Shown here: positions 1 through 11,080 of the stretch, piece by piece
Layout: each line of letters opens with the position of its first letter
Numbering within the stretch: position 1 is the stretch's first letter
Assembly (NCBI GenBank): GCA_039105265.1
Contig: JAPFFF010000002.1
Coordinates: 7,006,001-7,070,000, forward strand
Length of the DNA: 64,000 nucleotides
DNA from: Tritrichomonas musculus
Taxonomy: Eukaryota; Parabasalia; Tritrichomonadida; Tritrichomonadidae
Reading direction: 5' to 3'
Program-made: the position numbers and the translations under genes
The notes under the pieces: model-generated
Told to the model about the DNA's origin: nothing
The model's database searches: none
The model's input: only the letters and a program-made list of their open reading frames with translations

Positions 1-755
1 TTATATAAAATAAACCTGAAGGTGACTAAATAGAGCTCATATTTATTAACGGTAAATGGATAATTATTGTTATTGATGACAATAGCCTTAGAAATTTCAT
101 CATTATTTGTATCAGCTATGTTACATTAGAAAATTCTTTTATTATATTTCATATTGTAAATGGAAGTATATAATATCATAATCTAAGATGATAAAATACT
201 TTTTCTCCTTATGATTCACTATTATTGAATTCTTTTGCTGCTCCAATTCTAAATGAAAAGCAGGCTCGTGCTGATATTAAGTGAACTTTTGCTCTGATAT
301 CTTTGATTCCTATGACTTTAAATGCATAAACTAAATCAATCTGATTATTTTAAACCTCTTAATTATGCCTTTTTTCTGATTTTATAGCATTTTCATTGTA
401 TCATGACTTTCACGCCATGATTAATTATATCAAAAATATTACCTAACACAGTTAAATCATTTAGACAAATAGTAAACGCCACTTTACAAACCTCTTGGAT
501 GATAGAATAGTAAATATTTTTAAATATTTAATATTCTGAATAATGCTGTTTTTGAAATAAGATTAGCGATAAATTTTCTAGCTTTGATAATTATCATTTT
601 ATTTTACATTAGCCATTATTAAGTTTTTTCATAATTCAAAAGGTCGATTTCATTGTTTTATATATATTTATATATATAAAACTAAAAGGTCAATTATTCA
701 GGTTTAAAAAAAAATCAACGATTATTTTAAATTGAAAAAATTAAAAATCACAAAT
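1..755. other. AT-rich spacer, no gene seen
   Basis: No open frame with a recognisable protein is present on either strand. The stretch is AT-rich with scattered stops. Two short similar motifs beginning AGGTC lie at about 641 and 687, just upstream of the MULE gene, but no matching inverted copy was found downstream, so they are not claimed as terminal repeats. Confidence 0.5.
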
Positions 756-2617
756 ATGATTTCTCAAGAAAACTTCGAAAAACTAGAAAAAGAATTGGAA
801 GACGAATTAGGAAAAGAATTTGCTCAAAACCAATCAGTTCGACCAACAGATGCTCCTTTTACCGTAACATATAATGGTTATATATTTAAGTTTGTTAAAT
901 ATATGATAAAAGAAAAAATGTTCAAATATGTATGTGAAAATGGTTATAATAAGCATAAACCAAAAGAATTGAGGTGCAAAGCTTCAATTCTTGTTCCATT
1001 ATTAATTATCAGGGAAAAAATAGATAAAATACCAATTAAAATTATAAATGAAGAGCACACTTGCACAAAAAAAAAACAGGATACTTAGATGAATTCATAA
1101 AAGTTACTGAACTCAAACAAAAAATCGAAGATATTTACTATTCAAAAACTCCAAGACCTACAAAAGCAAATTTACTAATTCAATTACTTCAAATATACAA
1201 ATCGCCAATACCAGAAGGAATTGTTAATAGTCATTACTCTCTACTAGAGAAAAAAAAAACAAAAAAAACGATATTGATTTCAAAAAGATACTCCAAAACC
1301 AAAGAAGAAACAAGATTTGAATTATTTAAATACAGATTTTATGACCAAAATCCACCAATAACCAAATTTATTATATGCTACTGTTCTGATTTTCAGAAAT
1401 CAAAAATTTCAGAATGTAAATACATATTTATTGACGGTACTTTCAGTATTACACCCGAACCTTTTTATCAAGTTCTGGTTATTTCTGGTCAAACGCTTTA
1501 TCTTAATTTACCATTGGCTTTTATACTTTTACCTGATAAGTCACAAGGTATTTATGAAAAAGCATTTACTTTATTTAAAACGGAATCAAAAGCTCTTTTC
1601 CAACCAGGAACGATTTTAATAACCGATTTTGAAAGGGCGGAATATAATGCTGTCAAAAAAATTCTAATGGATAAATCTCATTATTTCCAATTCTGTTACT
1701 TTCATTATGCACAAATTTTGAGAAGATATTTCGCAAATTATCCTAATTTTAAATATTTAAATCGGTTGACATACATCGCATATCAATTACCATTTATTCC
1801 TTTAGAAATGGTAAATGAAGTTATAACTGAACTTTATAAGCACTCCGAAACAAGAAATTTTGCATTATATTTCGAAAAAAACTTTATTAATAATTACGAT
1901 TTTGAAGAATGGAATTGTTATAATAAACCGAACAAACAAACGATTACAAACAATTTCGCTGAAAGTATTAATTCAACTTTAAACGATAAAATCAAAAAAG
2001 GCCCAACTTTTGAAGAATTTGAATTAGGTTTGGTGGAAGTTGAAAATGAATACTTCCTTAAGAGCAAGACACGAGTTTTACAAAAATTGGATATAAAAAG
2101 AATCGATTCAGAAGCCTTTAAAAAACTTTTTAAAAATTTTATTACAAATATTATAAGAGGAATCGAAGACGATGAAGAAATCCCAGAAAATATTCAAAAT
2201 AACGATAGTTCAAATGACGATAGTTATTTTTTGAACGAAAATGAAGAGAATTTGGAGAAATATCCAAATGATATATTAATTTCATCAGATACAGAAGAAA
2301 TCGATGACGAACAACAAGAAAATTGTGAAGAGCAAAATAAAGATGATAATAATGTCGAAGAAAGAAATGAAATCGTTCCATCTGATTTATTAGAAGAAGC
2401 ATCTTCAAGACCAAAAGCTAATATTCGAGGATTGCCTAGCGCAGTAATACAAGTGCTACAAGAAAACATTATTCAATTCAACAGAGCACAACCTCGGTCA
2501 GCAGAACGAAATGCTATATTAAATTCCACTTTAGCGAGAGCCCAGGAGATCGCGCCGACTATTACCAGGATTCAAATCCGTTCATGGTTTAATAATAATA
2601 AAAATAAAGTACAATGA
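756..2617 (+). pseudogene. MULE (Mutator-like) transposase, split by one frameshift
   Basis: Cut-and-paste DNA transposase of the Mutator-like family. The first frame (756-1088, ATG at 756) holds a small Cys/His region (Cys at YVCENG and LRCKA, then EEHTC) like the FLYWCH/WRKY-type zinc fingers that start many MULE transposases. The second frame (to 2617) holds the RNase H-fold core. Numbered from the ATG at 1061, the candidate DDE residues are D125 in FIDGTF, D189 in LITDFERAE and E301 in NFAESIN, with the MULE-typical CX2H (C212, H215, CYFHY) between D2 and E. An acidic linker (about 350-440) follows. The last 60 residues end in a homeodomain-like helix (IRSWFNNNKNK). The two frames overlap at a run of ten A (about 1067-1076), so one slip there explains the split. 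It could be a sequencing error, a real disabling mutation or programmed slippage. The DDE core and the rest of the protein look intact. Confidence 0.85.
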
Positions 2618-2820
2618 TTACTAAATACTGATATTATATTTTTAATTATTTTTTTTGTATATATATTGAAATGAGCATGATAATAGAAACAAATAAGATT
2701 AATTTGAGAAAATTTAAAAGTTTTAAAAAGATTATATTGATTAAAACAAAAAAGATAAGAGAATTTTCAAAAAATGTTTTAATAATTTTATCATATTGTT
2801 GCTAAAAACTGTTATTTGTT

Positions 2821-3052
2821 TTTGTTCAAAACTGTTAATCACTGCTGATCAAAACTGCTAATCAGTGTTGATGAAGATTGCAAATCATTGTTGATCAAAA
2901 GTGTCAATCATTGTTGATCAAAAGTGTCAATCATTGTTGATCAAAAGTGTCAATCATTGTTGATCAAAAGTGTCAATCATTGTTGATCAAAAGTGTCAAT
3001 CATTGTTGATCAAAAGTGTCAATCATTGCTGATGAAAACTGTAATCCATAAC
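2821..3052. repeat. Minisatellite, 23-bp unit
   Basis: Six perfect tandem copies of a 23-bp unit (starting GATCAAAAGTGTCAATC) run from 2893 to 3030. They are flanked by about three degenerate units on the left (2823-2892) and part of one on the right. The sharp centre and worn edges are typical of unequal-crossover turnover. The array sits about 200 bp after the MULE transposase stop codon. Confidence 0.9.
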
Positions 3053-4003
3053 TTTTAACAAATGTTACTCATTAAATTAATTTACTTAAACAGATATATA
3101 ATCTTTAGTCATATATTATACATTATTTTCCAATTTTAAAATAAATTTCTTTAGATAATTGTTTTCTTTCTTTTTATAATATACGTTTATATTAAAATTT
3201 TATTTGATTCAATTCAACTTTTATTAAAGTATTCAAATTTTTGTTTTTCTCAATAAATTCTGAGGAATATAAATTAGTTTTTTAAATACTAATATCTTTT
3301 ATTTGATGAATGTTTATCATATGGCATCATTATTACTCAATTAAATACACCGAAATTTAATTTTATGTATCGAAAAAAACAATTTCGAGAGAAATTTTAT
3401 AATATCTAAATGCTTTGTTTTAGATAAGGAAAAAAAGATTTTATAAACTATATAAGGCAAGGATTGGATTTTATTATGCAAAATGCTGCTTTTCTAATTT
3501 TAATTTGGAAAAAGAAAGAGGAAGAGGAAGAAAATAATATGTAACTTTTTGAAATAGCCTTCCACTTTTTGAATGCTGCTTTTGGGTGCATAAATAGGTG
3601 CATAAATATTTTTGGGTGCAAAAAACCGATTTTGGGTGCACTTTTTCTGGGAATAACCGTTTTGGGTTCAAAATAGGTGCAAAAACATCATACCCTAAAT
3701 AAATAAATAAAAATAATCTAATTCAATTAATTCAATTAATAAAAAAAATCCATTTTGAATGAAAACTACCTTTTATTCGCAATTTTGTGCTTAAAAAAGA
3801 GAAGATTCATTGTAAGAATAATACGGAGATTTTAAATATCACAAAAGAACTGCAAAAAAGTTGATTTTAAAATTGAGAGGGCCAGCGTTTATATATATAT
3901 ATATATATAGATAATGCTATTTTTTGAATAGCTTATGACCAAATAATATCAGAATATTGTTTAAAAATATATACAATTATATCTCAATAATTAATAAATT
4001 AAA

Positions 4004-4051
<48 letters not shown>

Positions 4052-4126
4052 AAATTAATATTTTTGTTACATTTTTTAAAATAGATGTGATTTGAAATAC
4101 AAAAAGGAAAAAAAAACTTATATTTC
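3053..4126. other. Spacer with GGGTGCA repeats and TA microsatellites
   Basis: No gene seen. Between 3575 and 3685 a short motif of the form TTTGGGTGCA (with variants AGGTGCA and GGGTTCA) recurs about seven times in mixed spacing. Two TA dinucleotide runs lie at about 3889-3909 and 4011-4047. The rest is low-complexity AT-rich sequence. Confidence 0.5.
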
Positions 4127-4960
4127 AAATATCTGGTTCATCATTAGTGGATTCATCATCAGCAACAAATTTACCCAATTGCTCACAACCAAACTTATAT
4201 AATGTATCATCTCAACGTATTTTATACATACAATTCTACATTCAATCGCGCAGTTCACATAGATATCTCTCAAATAACTTGTTCGATATCGAATAAGATA
4301 GTGGTACACGTTAGGTGTGTGAGTTCTAAACGTGCGACCAGACCTAACCGCACCTATGATATCACTAGTGATAGGCTTAAGAAAAAAAAGATAGAATATG
4401 CTTATTTTTTATTCATTTTACATCAAAACGAACTTCATCACATTCATCCCAATCTAATTCGACATAAGGTATATCAAATCTTTTCACCGCTGTTATGATA
4501 TCATTTTAAGTATATTTCATCTAAATATGCTTCTGCTTTTTCATGGTCTGTGTAGTCAGTTGATATAAATCGAAGGAAATGAAGGTGCAGGATCATCGCT
4601 AGGCAAGAATATTTTAACAATAATAACGCGTTTTTAATAGTTTACACCATTTAAATTAACCGTCAAATTACCTTCATTATGTTTTAAATCTTTTGATGGT
4701 TTAAGCGTCTTCTTATTTCTTATGATAAAAAATTATTTATTTATAATTTCAAAGTAATCTAATGGACGTTCACCATATTCTTGGAAGCCATGTTTTCTGG
4801 TATTGTTATTAAGAATATATCGAATACACCGGCTGTTTCTACGAGACACTTCTAAATGAGCATTGTGATAAAATAAACTCTCAACACACTCATATCTTCT
4901 TGATTTTTAAAATATATGAATGCATGACAATGATATCTACAATTCTAACAAGTATCCTCA
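4127..4960 (-). pseudogene. Fossil of a Rep-like (HUH endonuclease, CRESS-DNA type) gene
   Basis: A heavily broken old copy of a replication-initiator gene, read on the reverse strand. Near 4903-4935 it encodes RYHCHAFIYF, which matches Rep motif II (HxHxF, metal-binding histidines). About 40 codons further on, near 4790-4850, is a piece with SRRNSRCIRYIL, like the Rep motif III region that carries the nicking tyrosine. Further protein-like pieces follow down to about 4127, but a helicase Walker A was not recognised. Such Rep genes belong to circular ssDNA viruses and related plasmids, and integrated copies are known from many protist genomes. The number of breaks (at least six) and the strong decay suggest an old insertion. 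A part related to its downstream half lies inverted at 4980-5147. The Rep assignment rests on two short motifs only. Confidence 0.5.
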
Positions 4961-4979
4961 CAAGTACATTGAAAAAATA

Positions 4980-5147
4980 TTTAAAAATGGCTTTGGTGAC
5001 ATCATTGTTGCTGTTAGATCTGGGCAGTCTTTTAGAACACACAGCCAAACCTATACTACTAAGTTCTCTACATCATATGTTTCACATATCGTACATGAAT
5101 ATATACGTCAGAATCTCTATTTTGCTTTCTACCTAGAAATTGTTTAA
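4980..5147 (+). pseudogene. Inverted fragment related to the Rep-like fossil
   Basis: On the forward strand at about 4996-5046 a coding-like stretch reads AVRSGQSFRTH. On the reverse strand at about 4308-4363, in the downstream half of the neighbouring fossil, a closely similar AVRSGRTFRTH occurs. The match is at protein level with diverged DNA, so this is a second, older or separately diverged copy in opposite orientation. It lies directly against the Rep motif II end of the fossil, giving a head-to-head arrangement. The function of the shared peptide is unknown. It is a broken remnant. Confidence 0.45.
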
Positions 5148-6831
5148 CACAGAAGACAGTATCGATATAAGTATTACAACTAGTTCATCATTATCTATCA
5201 TAATAGAGCTTCATTATTTCCCTCAATCGTGCTAATGCAATTTATAAACCTTTCTATATAATTATTCCGAAACGATTTCACATTAATATATCCGATTACA
5301 CCTATTTTAATAACTTATTTTGAGATTATCTTTATGGGATTGTCAAATATTAATAGTTCATAGACATAATTAAACATATATATTGAGTTCTTTGCCACAA
5401 ATAGCATGTAACATGATTGTAGCCGTTATATAGAAGATTGTGTATTGCAGAAATATCAGTTATTAGTATTTTGGGTAGAATTCATATAATATATAAATTT
5501 GTTTCATTTCATTTCATTTGGGGGCTTGTTTATATTATAACCTTTAGATAGAAATCTTTAGGGGATCTCTATATGAGTAAGTTATTTGGAGAGCTCCAGA
5601 AGTTGTTAAAGATGTACGGAAGATACAAAGTATCTGGAGCACTGCTTAACATTACTATAATTCTATTTATGATAAATTTATGAATGCTCCGTATTATTCT
5701 CTTTCAATCCTAATGATATTACATCAACTAATAGGTTATATATATCTGATCACTTCATTCAGAGGACTCAAAATATGATTAATAAATTATATATATTTTT
5801 TATGTGAGGCAGTGATTGTAAAGTTGATTTTTATATATTTAAATCTTTATATAATATCATATATTATTATATTATTTTTATTAATAATTATTGGATATAA
5901 GTCAAAATATTGCATTTTATACTATTCAAAGAAATTGAATAGTTTACATGATCATATAAAATAAATAAATATCATTTAAAGGTCTAGGAAAAAACTGTCT
6001 ACTTCAAAAAAAAATTATCTTCTCTCCTAGTAGTTGATAACATTAAATTAAATTCATGATAAACTATTATTGATATGCATGATATGCGCATATATTTATA
6101 TTTTAAATAATGTATAAAATAATTGATTATTTTTTTTATTATCCCTGTCTTTTTAAATTCAAATAAATCTGTTTGCTTATATATAAAATAAATACTATTT
6201 ATGCAAATAAATATTTGGGGAAATATAATGAAACAAAAGATTTTTTTTGAAAATCATTTACGAATCACTTTAAAATTTCATTTTCTGGCTAAATCGTTGA
6301 ATTAACAATTATATATTAATAAACATACGAAAATATATTAATTAATAATATTCATTTGACCAAAAATCATAAAAAAATGGATGATTCAGGATGAATTTTA
6401 TTCAAATGCCTATTTTTCCTGCTTTAGTCAGTTATAAATACTTTATAAATGATTTATAAATTGTTCTTAATCTGAATTATTTGATTTATCAAAAAAATAA
6501 TTAAAATGATAATTATTTATATCAAACCGATATATTAGATGATATTATAAAGTAAATAGAATAAATATTGTTTATATAGGAACAATTATTATTATATAAT
6601 TGTCAAAATTATCTAAACCTCGTTCAATAATCTATATCTCTTTCACAAAAAATTCAATAGATTTTTTTTTGAAAAATTCAATGTTATTTCTCAAATTACA
6701 ACGATATGGAGATAAAGATTAATTTTGGACTTAAATCAATGTTTTCAATTTTTCTGAATAAATAAAAAATAAAGTTTTGAAAAAGTTTTTATTTTTATTC
6801 AAATTTTCTTTTTAAATTTCGCAGACATATC
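5148..6831. other. AT-rich spacer, no supported gene
   Basis: Mostly low-complexity AT-rich sequence with stops in all frames. Around 5590-5640 a forward frame briefly reads RAPEVVKD, which hints at a kinase APE motif, but nothing before or after it supports a kinase. Confidence 0.45.
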
Positions 6832-7334
6832 TTATGCCTGTATTATTCCCCCACCTTCGTTGTTGACGCAAACTGTGCTTTCATCAGTAAAGATAATCGG
6901 TGGGAGAACTGAAGGAGGGACTGAAGTAATTTGGGAACAAATTTGATATCTTTTTTGTTTATGTTGAAATGTGAGGGGGCAAATTGGCGTCCTTTTGAAA
7001 TACTGTATTTTGTTTTCGTTAAGAATTGACTTAACAGAGGACTTTGCAACATCCTGTAAGTTTTGTGAAGGGTTATTTTTCATCGTTTGAACAATATTAT
7101 ATTTCACTTCTTCTGTAATTTTAACGGACCTTCCTCTTTTGGGCGAAATAGTTTGAAACTTTGTATAAGAATTATAAAAAGCTTTAACCGTCTCTGGTTT
7201 TCGATTAACAATTTCTGAAATATACTTTCATTGGTGCCCATGTTGGTTGACAAGATTGAGAATATGAATTTTTTCCTTTTCGGAAAGCGCAGTCTTAGGT
7301 ATTTAAATAATAAATACTTTTTGAGAGATTTCAT
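6832..7334 (-). pseudogene. Tc1/mariner transposase remnant
   Basis: Reverse-strand remnant of a Tc1/mariner DNA transposase, a TA-targeting cut-and-paste enzyme. The upstream piece (about 7104-7334) has the basic, helix-rich look of the N-terminal helix-turn-helix, ending PKxGRxxKLT-like. The next piece (6832-7107) continues with a second helix-turn-helix region (NPSQNLQDVAKSSVKSIL, then the conserved HKQKR). It ends just after IIFTDEST, which matches the first catalytic Asp motif of the family (VxFSDES). The pieces lie in different frames, and the rest of the DDE/D domain is not recognisable. The remnant is therefore both frameshifted and truncated. Its 5' end lies about 80 bp from the start of the Polinton polymerase gene, so it may mark the left junction of that element. 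Confidence 0.7.
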
Positions 7335-7415
7335 TCAATTAACTATATTCAAATTTTTTTGTAAAAAAATATTCAAAATATTTAATAAAGCATATAGATT
7401 TTTTTTCTCGTTAAA

Positions 7416-9911
7416 ATGTATGGAGTATTCACTGATGAGGAAATTAATTATTTACGCTTTATGGTCAAGACTAGGTTAATCCCCAATAACTTGATATACG
7501 ATATAGCCAAGCAGTTTAAATGCCATTTTGTTGTAAGAAGGATTAATGAGGGAAAAGATGTAGTAAACCAACAAGAAATAAAAATAGATACAAGAAAGAG
7601 ACCATGGGCCAAAGAGTTTGACCGAATTGTTGACTTATTACTGTACAAGAACCATTACATGATATATAAACCCCTAAATGGTGTTAAACCTATGGCAATA
7701 TTTCGCAAGCTATTTAAAGAAGGAAAGTTCAGAGAAATAAAGTCCTGTGAAATGAATATCTTAGCAACGAATGAATACAACTCTCACTTAGCGGATTATA
7801 CGGACCTTGAATATGATCCTGAATTGTGCTGTAAACTTATAGATTCATCAGAGACGAAAAAGGAGAGAGAGTGGAGTAGGATTTATTATTCTGATTTTGA
7901 AACTAATACCACTGTATCACCCCATATGCCTTATCTAAATATTACTGTGTACAGGACCAAAGAGTTAATTCATAAAATGATATTTGATGGGGATAATATT
8001 GCCGACAGATTACTAAAGTCATTGGAGAACAATTCTCTCATTTACTTCCATAACCTTAAATATGATGCTTGTTTCTTTATAAATACTCCTGGATGGGATG
8101 TACAAATAACAGAGAGAAGTGGAACGATTCTGCAAATAGTCATGACAAAGTATAAACCTAACAAGAGATTAACTTTCCGCAATAGCTACTCTATCATCCC
8201 TGCTGCATTAGCTTCATTTGGCAAGATGTTTCAGTTATCAGTTCATAAAGAGGTAATGGCATATAAAATATATACTGAAAGGAACATAAATAGGAAAACT
8301 GTCTCTGCACTTGAATTTCAACTACAGTATTACATGGAGAACCAAGACAAGAAACCATTGGCACAGATAAAACAAGACTGGAAGCAATTAATAGATAATG
8401 CAAAAGCTTGTGGTGCATATGTTGGAGGAGCTATTGATATTATGAAGTATGCCATCTATTATTGCAAACTGGATTGTATAGTATTAATGAAGGGAGTAGA
8501 GAAATTTAATAGAGATCTGGTAGAAGTATTTAAGCAGACGAAGACAAAGATGCTTGATGTCCATAACTTTATATCCATTAGCTCTATTGGCTACTATTAT
8601 GCATATAAATTTGGTTGCTTTGATGGGTGTTATCAACTTAGTGGTAAACCACAAAACTTCATTCAGAGATGCGTTAGTGGAGGTAGAACGATGACAGCTA
8701 ATAATGAAAAGCAATATATAGAGGAAAGGATACAAGATTTTGATGCAGTCAGTTTATATCCTAGTGCAATGAGTATTATGTCTGGTGTACCTAAAGGAGT
8801 GCCTGAAGTAATTCGCCTGGAGGCCTCAGGTACTAATCGTGCGGACCCATCGGATATGTTTACAAAGGAATTATTAGATTTTGATCAGTTCTTCATTGAA
8901 ATCAATATCAAGAAGATCAAGTGCAAGGCTGACAAACCATATAAATTTGGACAAATATTTAGTAGGAATGATCAAGGGTCAAAAATATTTAACAACAACC
9001 CCATCAACAATTATTACATAGACAAGAGAGCTTTTATGGACTTGATGGAGTTTTATGATTTCGATTATGAGTTTATTAGAGGATATTACTTTGACAAAGG
9101 ATTCAACAACAAGATTAATGTATTTATAGAGAAATTGTTCAATCTAAGAAGGAGATACCAAGATGCTAACAATCCATTGCAACAAACCATTAAACTACTT
9201 CTTAATTCTATTTACGGAAAATCTATCCTAAAGGCAACAACAACTGAAACTAAATGCATACCAAAAGATAAAGCCATTAAATATATATGGAAGAACTATA
9301 ATTACATAACAGAGGTGATAGAGAACAAGTCAATTGATAATGTATATGTTAAGAAGGTTAAACCAATAAACAGTCATTTTAGTTTACCTCATTTTGGTGC
9401 TAGTGTCTTGTCATGGAGCAAACATCTTAAGAATAGGGTAATGAGTACTGCTGAGCAAAATGGAATAGACATCTACTATACTGACTGTGACAGTCTTCAT
9501 TTAAAAGAAATTGATGTACCGAGAATTGCACAAATCTTTAAAAACAAATACCATAAAGAATTAATAGGTAAGAAAATGACACAATTCCACTGTGATTTCG
9601 ATTCATTTGAAGGTGCTATTGGGTCAGTTTATTCTAGAAAATTAATAGCATTAGGAAAGAAAACTTATCTTGATATCCTCGTTGATGAAAAAGGTAATGA
9701 AGGCTATCATATAAGAATGAAAGGAATTCCTAAGCAATGTATATTAAACAAGTGTAAACGAATGGGTATTACAGTAGAGGAGTTATATGAAAGGATGTAT
9801 TACGGGGAGGAAATAACATTTAATTTATTAGATGGTTCCAATTGCTTCAGAAAGAGTAATTCTTTTCAACAAATTAATATTCCGGTTTTCACAAGAAAGA
9901 TCAAATTCTAA
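7416..9911 (+). CDS. Polinton family B DNA polymerase (protein-primed type)
   Basis: Replicates the Polinton genome, with a proofreading exonuclease and a polymerase domain. Numbering from the ATG at 7416 (831 residues), the exonuclease motifs are Exo I at 160-162 (SDFET), Exo II around 213-217 (FHNLKYD) and Exo III around 349-353 (YYCKLD). The polymerase motifs are A at 441-450 (DFDAVSLYPS), B at 593-601 (KLLLNSIYG) and C at 688-693 (YTDCDS). The spacing between motifs A and B leaves room for the TPR insertions of protein-primed polymerases. It is the first gene of the element, and the long single open frame keeps all catalytic motifs. The upstream 80 bp show no other coding signal. An inverted copy of a GGTGAC-rich repeat lies just after the stop codon. 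Confidence 0.93.
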   Translation: MYGVFTDEEINYLRFMVKTRLIPNNLIYDIAKQFKCHFVVRRINEGKDVVNQQEIKIDTRKRPWAKEFDRIVDLLLYKNHYMIYKPLNGVKPMAIFRKLFKEGKFREIKSCEMNILATNEYNSHLADYTDLEYDPELCCKLIDSSETKKEREWSRIYYSDFETNTTVSPHMPYLNITVYRTKELIHKMIFDGDNIADRLLKSLENNSLIYFHNLKYDACFFINTPGWDVQITERSGTILQIVMTKYKPNKRLTFRNSYSIIPAALASFGKMFQLSVHKEVMAYKIYTERNINRKTVSALEFQLQYYMENQDKKPLAQIKQDWKQLIDNAKACGAYVGGAIDIMKYAIYYCKLDCIVLMKGVEKFNRDLVEVFKQTKTKMLDVHNFISISSIGYYYAYKFGCFDGCYQLSGKPQNFIQRCVSGGRTMTANNEKQYIEERIQDFDAVSLYPSAMSIMSGVPKGVPEVIRLEASGTNRADPSDMFTKELLDFDQFFIEINIKKIKCKADKPYKFGQIFSRNDQGSKIFNNNPINNYYIDKRAFMDLMEFYDFDYEFIRGYYFDKGFNNKINVFIEKLFNLRRRYQDANNPLQQTIKLLLNSIYGKSILKATTTETKCIPKDKAIKYIWKNYNYITEVIENKSIDNVYVKKVKPINSHFSLPHFGASVLSWSKHLKNRVMSTAEQNGIDIYYTDCDSLHLKEIDVPRIAQIFKNKYHKELIGKKMTQFHCDFDSFEGAIGSVYSRKLIALGKKTYLDILVDEKGNEGYHIRMKGIPKQCILNKCKRMGITVEELYERMYYGEEITFNLLDGSNCFRKSNSFQQINIPVFTRKIKF

Positions 9912-9950
9912 AAATCTTCAACTTATTTTTGGTTTTCATGATCAAAAGGC

Positions 9951-9985
9951 GAAGAGGTGAATTGTCACCTATTTTTTGTCACCTT
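9951..9985 (-). repeat. GGTGAC-rich repeat, copy A (inverted)
   Basis: Sequence rich in GGTGA/TCACC, in inverse orientation to two related copies at 11080-11118 and 11175-11213. It lies 40 bp after the polymerase stop codon. Together the copies bracket the 10028-11080 gene. They could be a processing, termination or recombination signal of the element. Confidence 0.7.
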
Positions 9986-10027
9986 TATTTTTTTAGTTAA
10001 TTTTTATCTTCCATTTACATAGACCTA

Positions 10028-11080
10028 ATGATAGCGCAAACAAATACACAAGCTGAACCCTCCTGCCTCGTTCGACACTCGGAGAACGCGAGAGACTTCA
10101 ATGTTAATGAATATCTTGTTGACCTAATACCTAAACCAATATCTGATGTAAATGGGAAAGTTGATAAGTATTATGATATTCATGGAAACCCTATTAAGCC
10201 TCTTGTGGAAGTTAGTTGTGAGAAGGAATTAAACACAAAGAGAATGATTATGAGGGATTTGCTAACCAATAACTATAATCCTGATGCTTATGATGTTAAG
10301 TTTGAGCACAACAATAAATATATTAAAGACGTTTTCACTATGATTTCAAGTCTTCCAAAGATAATGCCAATATCACAAACAAAACCATTTGAACCAATAT
10401 TTAATTAAATAGAAGTATTAAAGACAGATAGTGCAGAACTTAAGAAGTTTCTACGTAAAATGAATGTACAGTTTGTTGGTTATTATTGTGACCACAATGC
10501 TATTAATGAGAAGTGCGATAAAGTTGTTATGAGTACAGGTGAACTTTTGGAGAGTGAAGAATTTGAGAAATATAAAGAGTTTATTGAAAGATACGCTAAC
10601 TGTATATATGATGTATTCGGTTATTACTGGTATGATATGGAAAACAATAATAATCATGAGAGCTTAAGAAGTAAGGTTAATGAATTTCATATTGATTACA
10701 GTACCTTATTGAAGCTTAGATGCTGTATTACGAGGATTAATACTAAAATATTTAATATCAATTCAAGTTCCAATAAACGTTGCAGCAAGTGTGAGGCCAA
10801 ACAGAGATTATATGAATATACTTTGCGTGAAGTTCAACGTATGAGAGCTGAACAGGAAGAAATCGATAGGCAGTTTGATGAGTCTGATTACGATTTAGCC
10901 AAGTTTATGCAGAACAATTATCCAAGTATTGATAGATTATTGTTAAAGGATGTTCAGCAGAGATATGCCAAAGAGTTTGGACAAAAATTAACCTTTGCTG
11001 AATTAACAGATAGACTCGAACAGACAGGCAAATGGAAGATAACAAACGTTCATAGGACACAATATGTGAATAGAGTGTGA
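10028..11080 (+). pseudogene. Polinton second forward gene, unknown function, broken
   Basis: Coding region following the polymerase in the same direction, about 350 codons long, not fully open (about one break). I do not recognise the family with certainty. The first third is plain and soluble. The middle contains CxxC (CSKC) and other cysteines (CDHN, CCITR). The last 60 residues, with DVQQRYAKEFG and TFAELTDRLEQTG, look like a small winged-helix domain of the kind found at the C-terminus of viral helicase-primases. By position a role in replication is plausible, but that is inference. It is bracketed by the inverted GGTGAC repeats. Confidence 0.6.

Noticed and set aside
5590-5720. Possible kinase relic: forward frame with RAPEVVKD
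   Set aside because: Only one APE-like motif; no catalytic loop, no helix-I motif and stops close by. Chance is likely.
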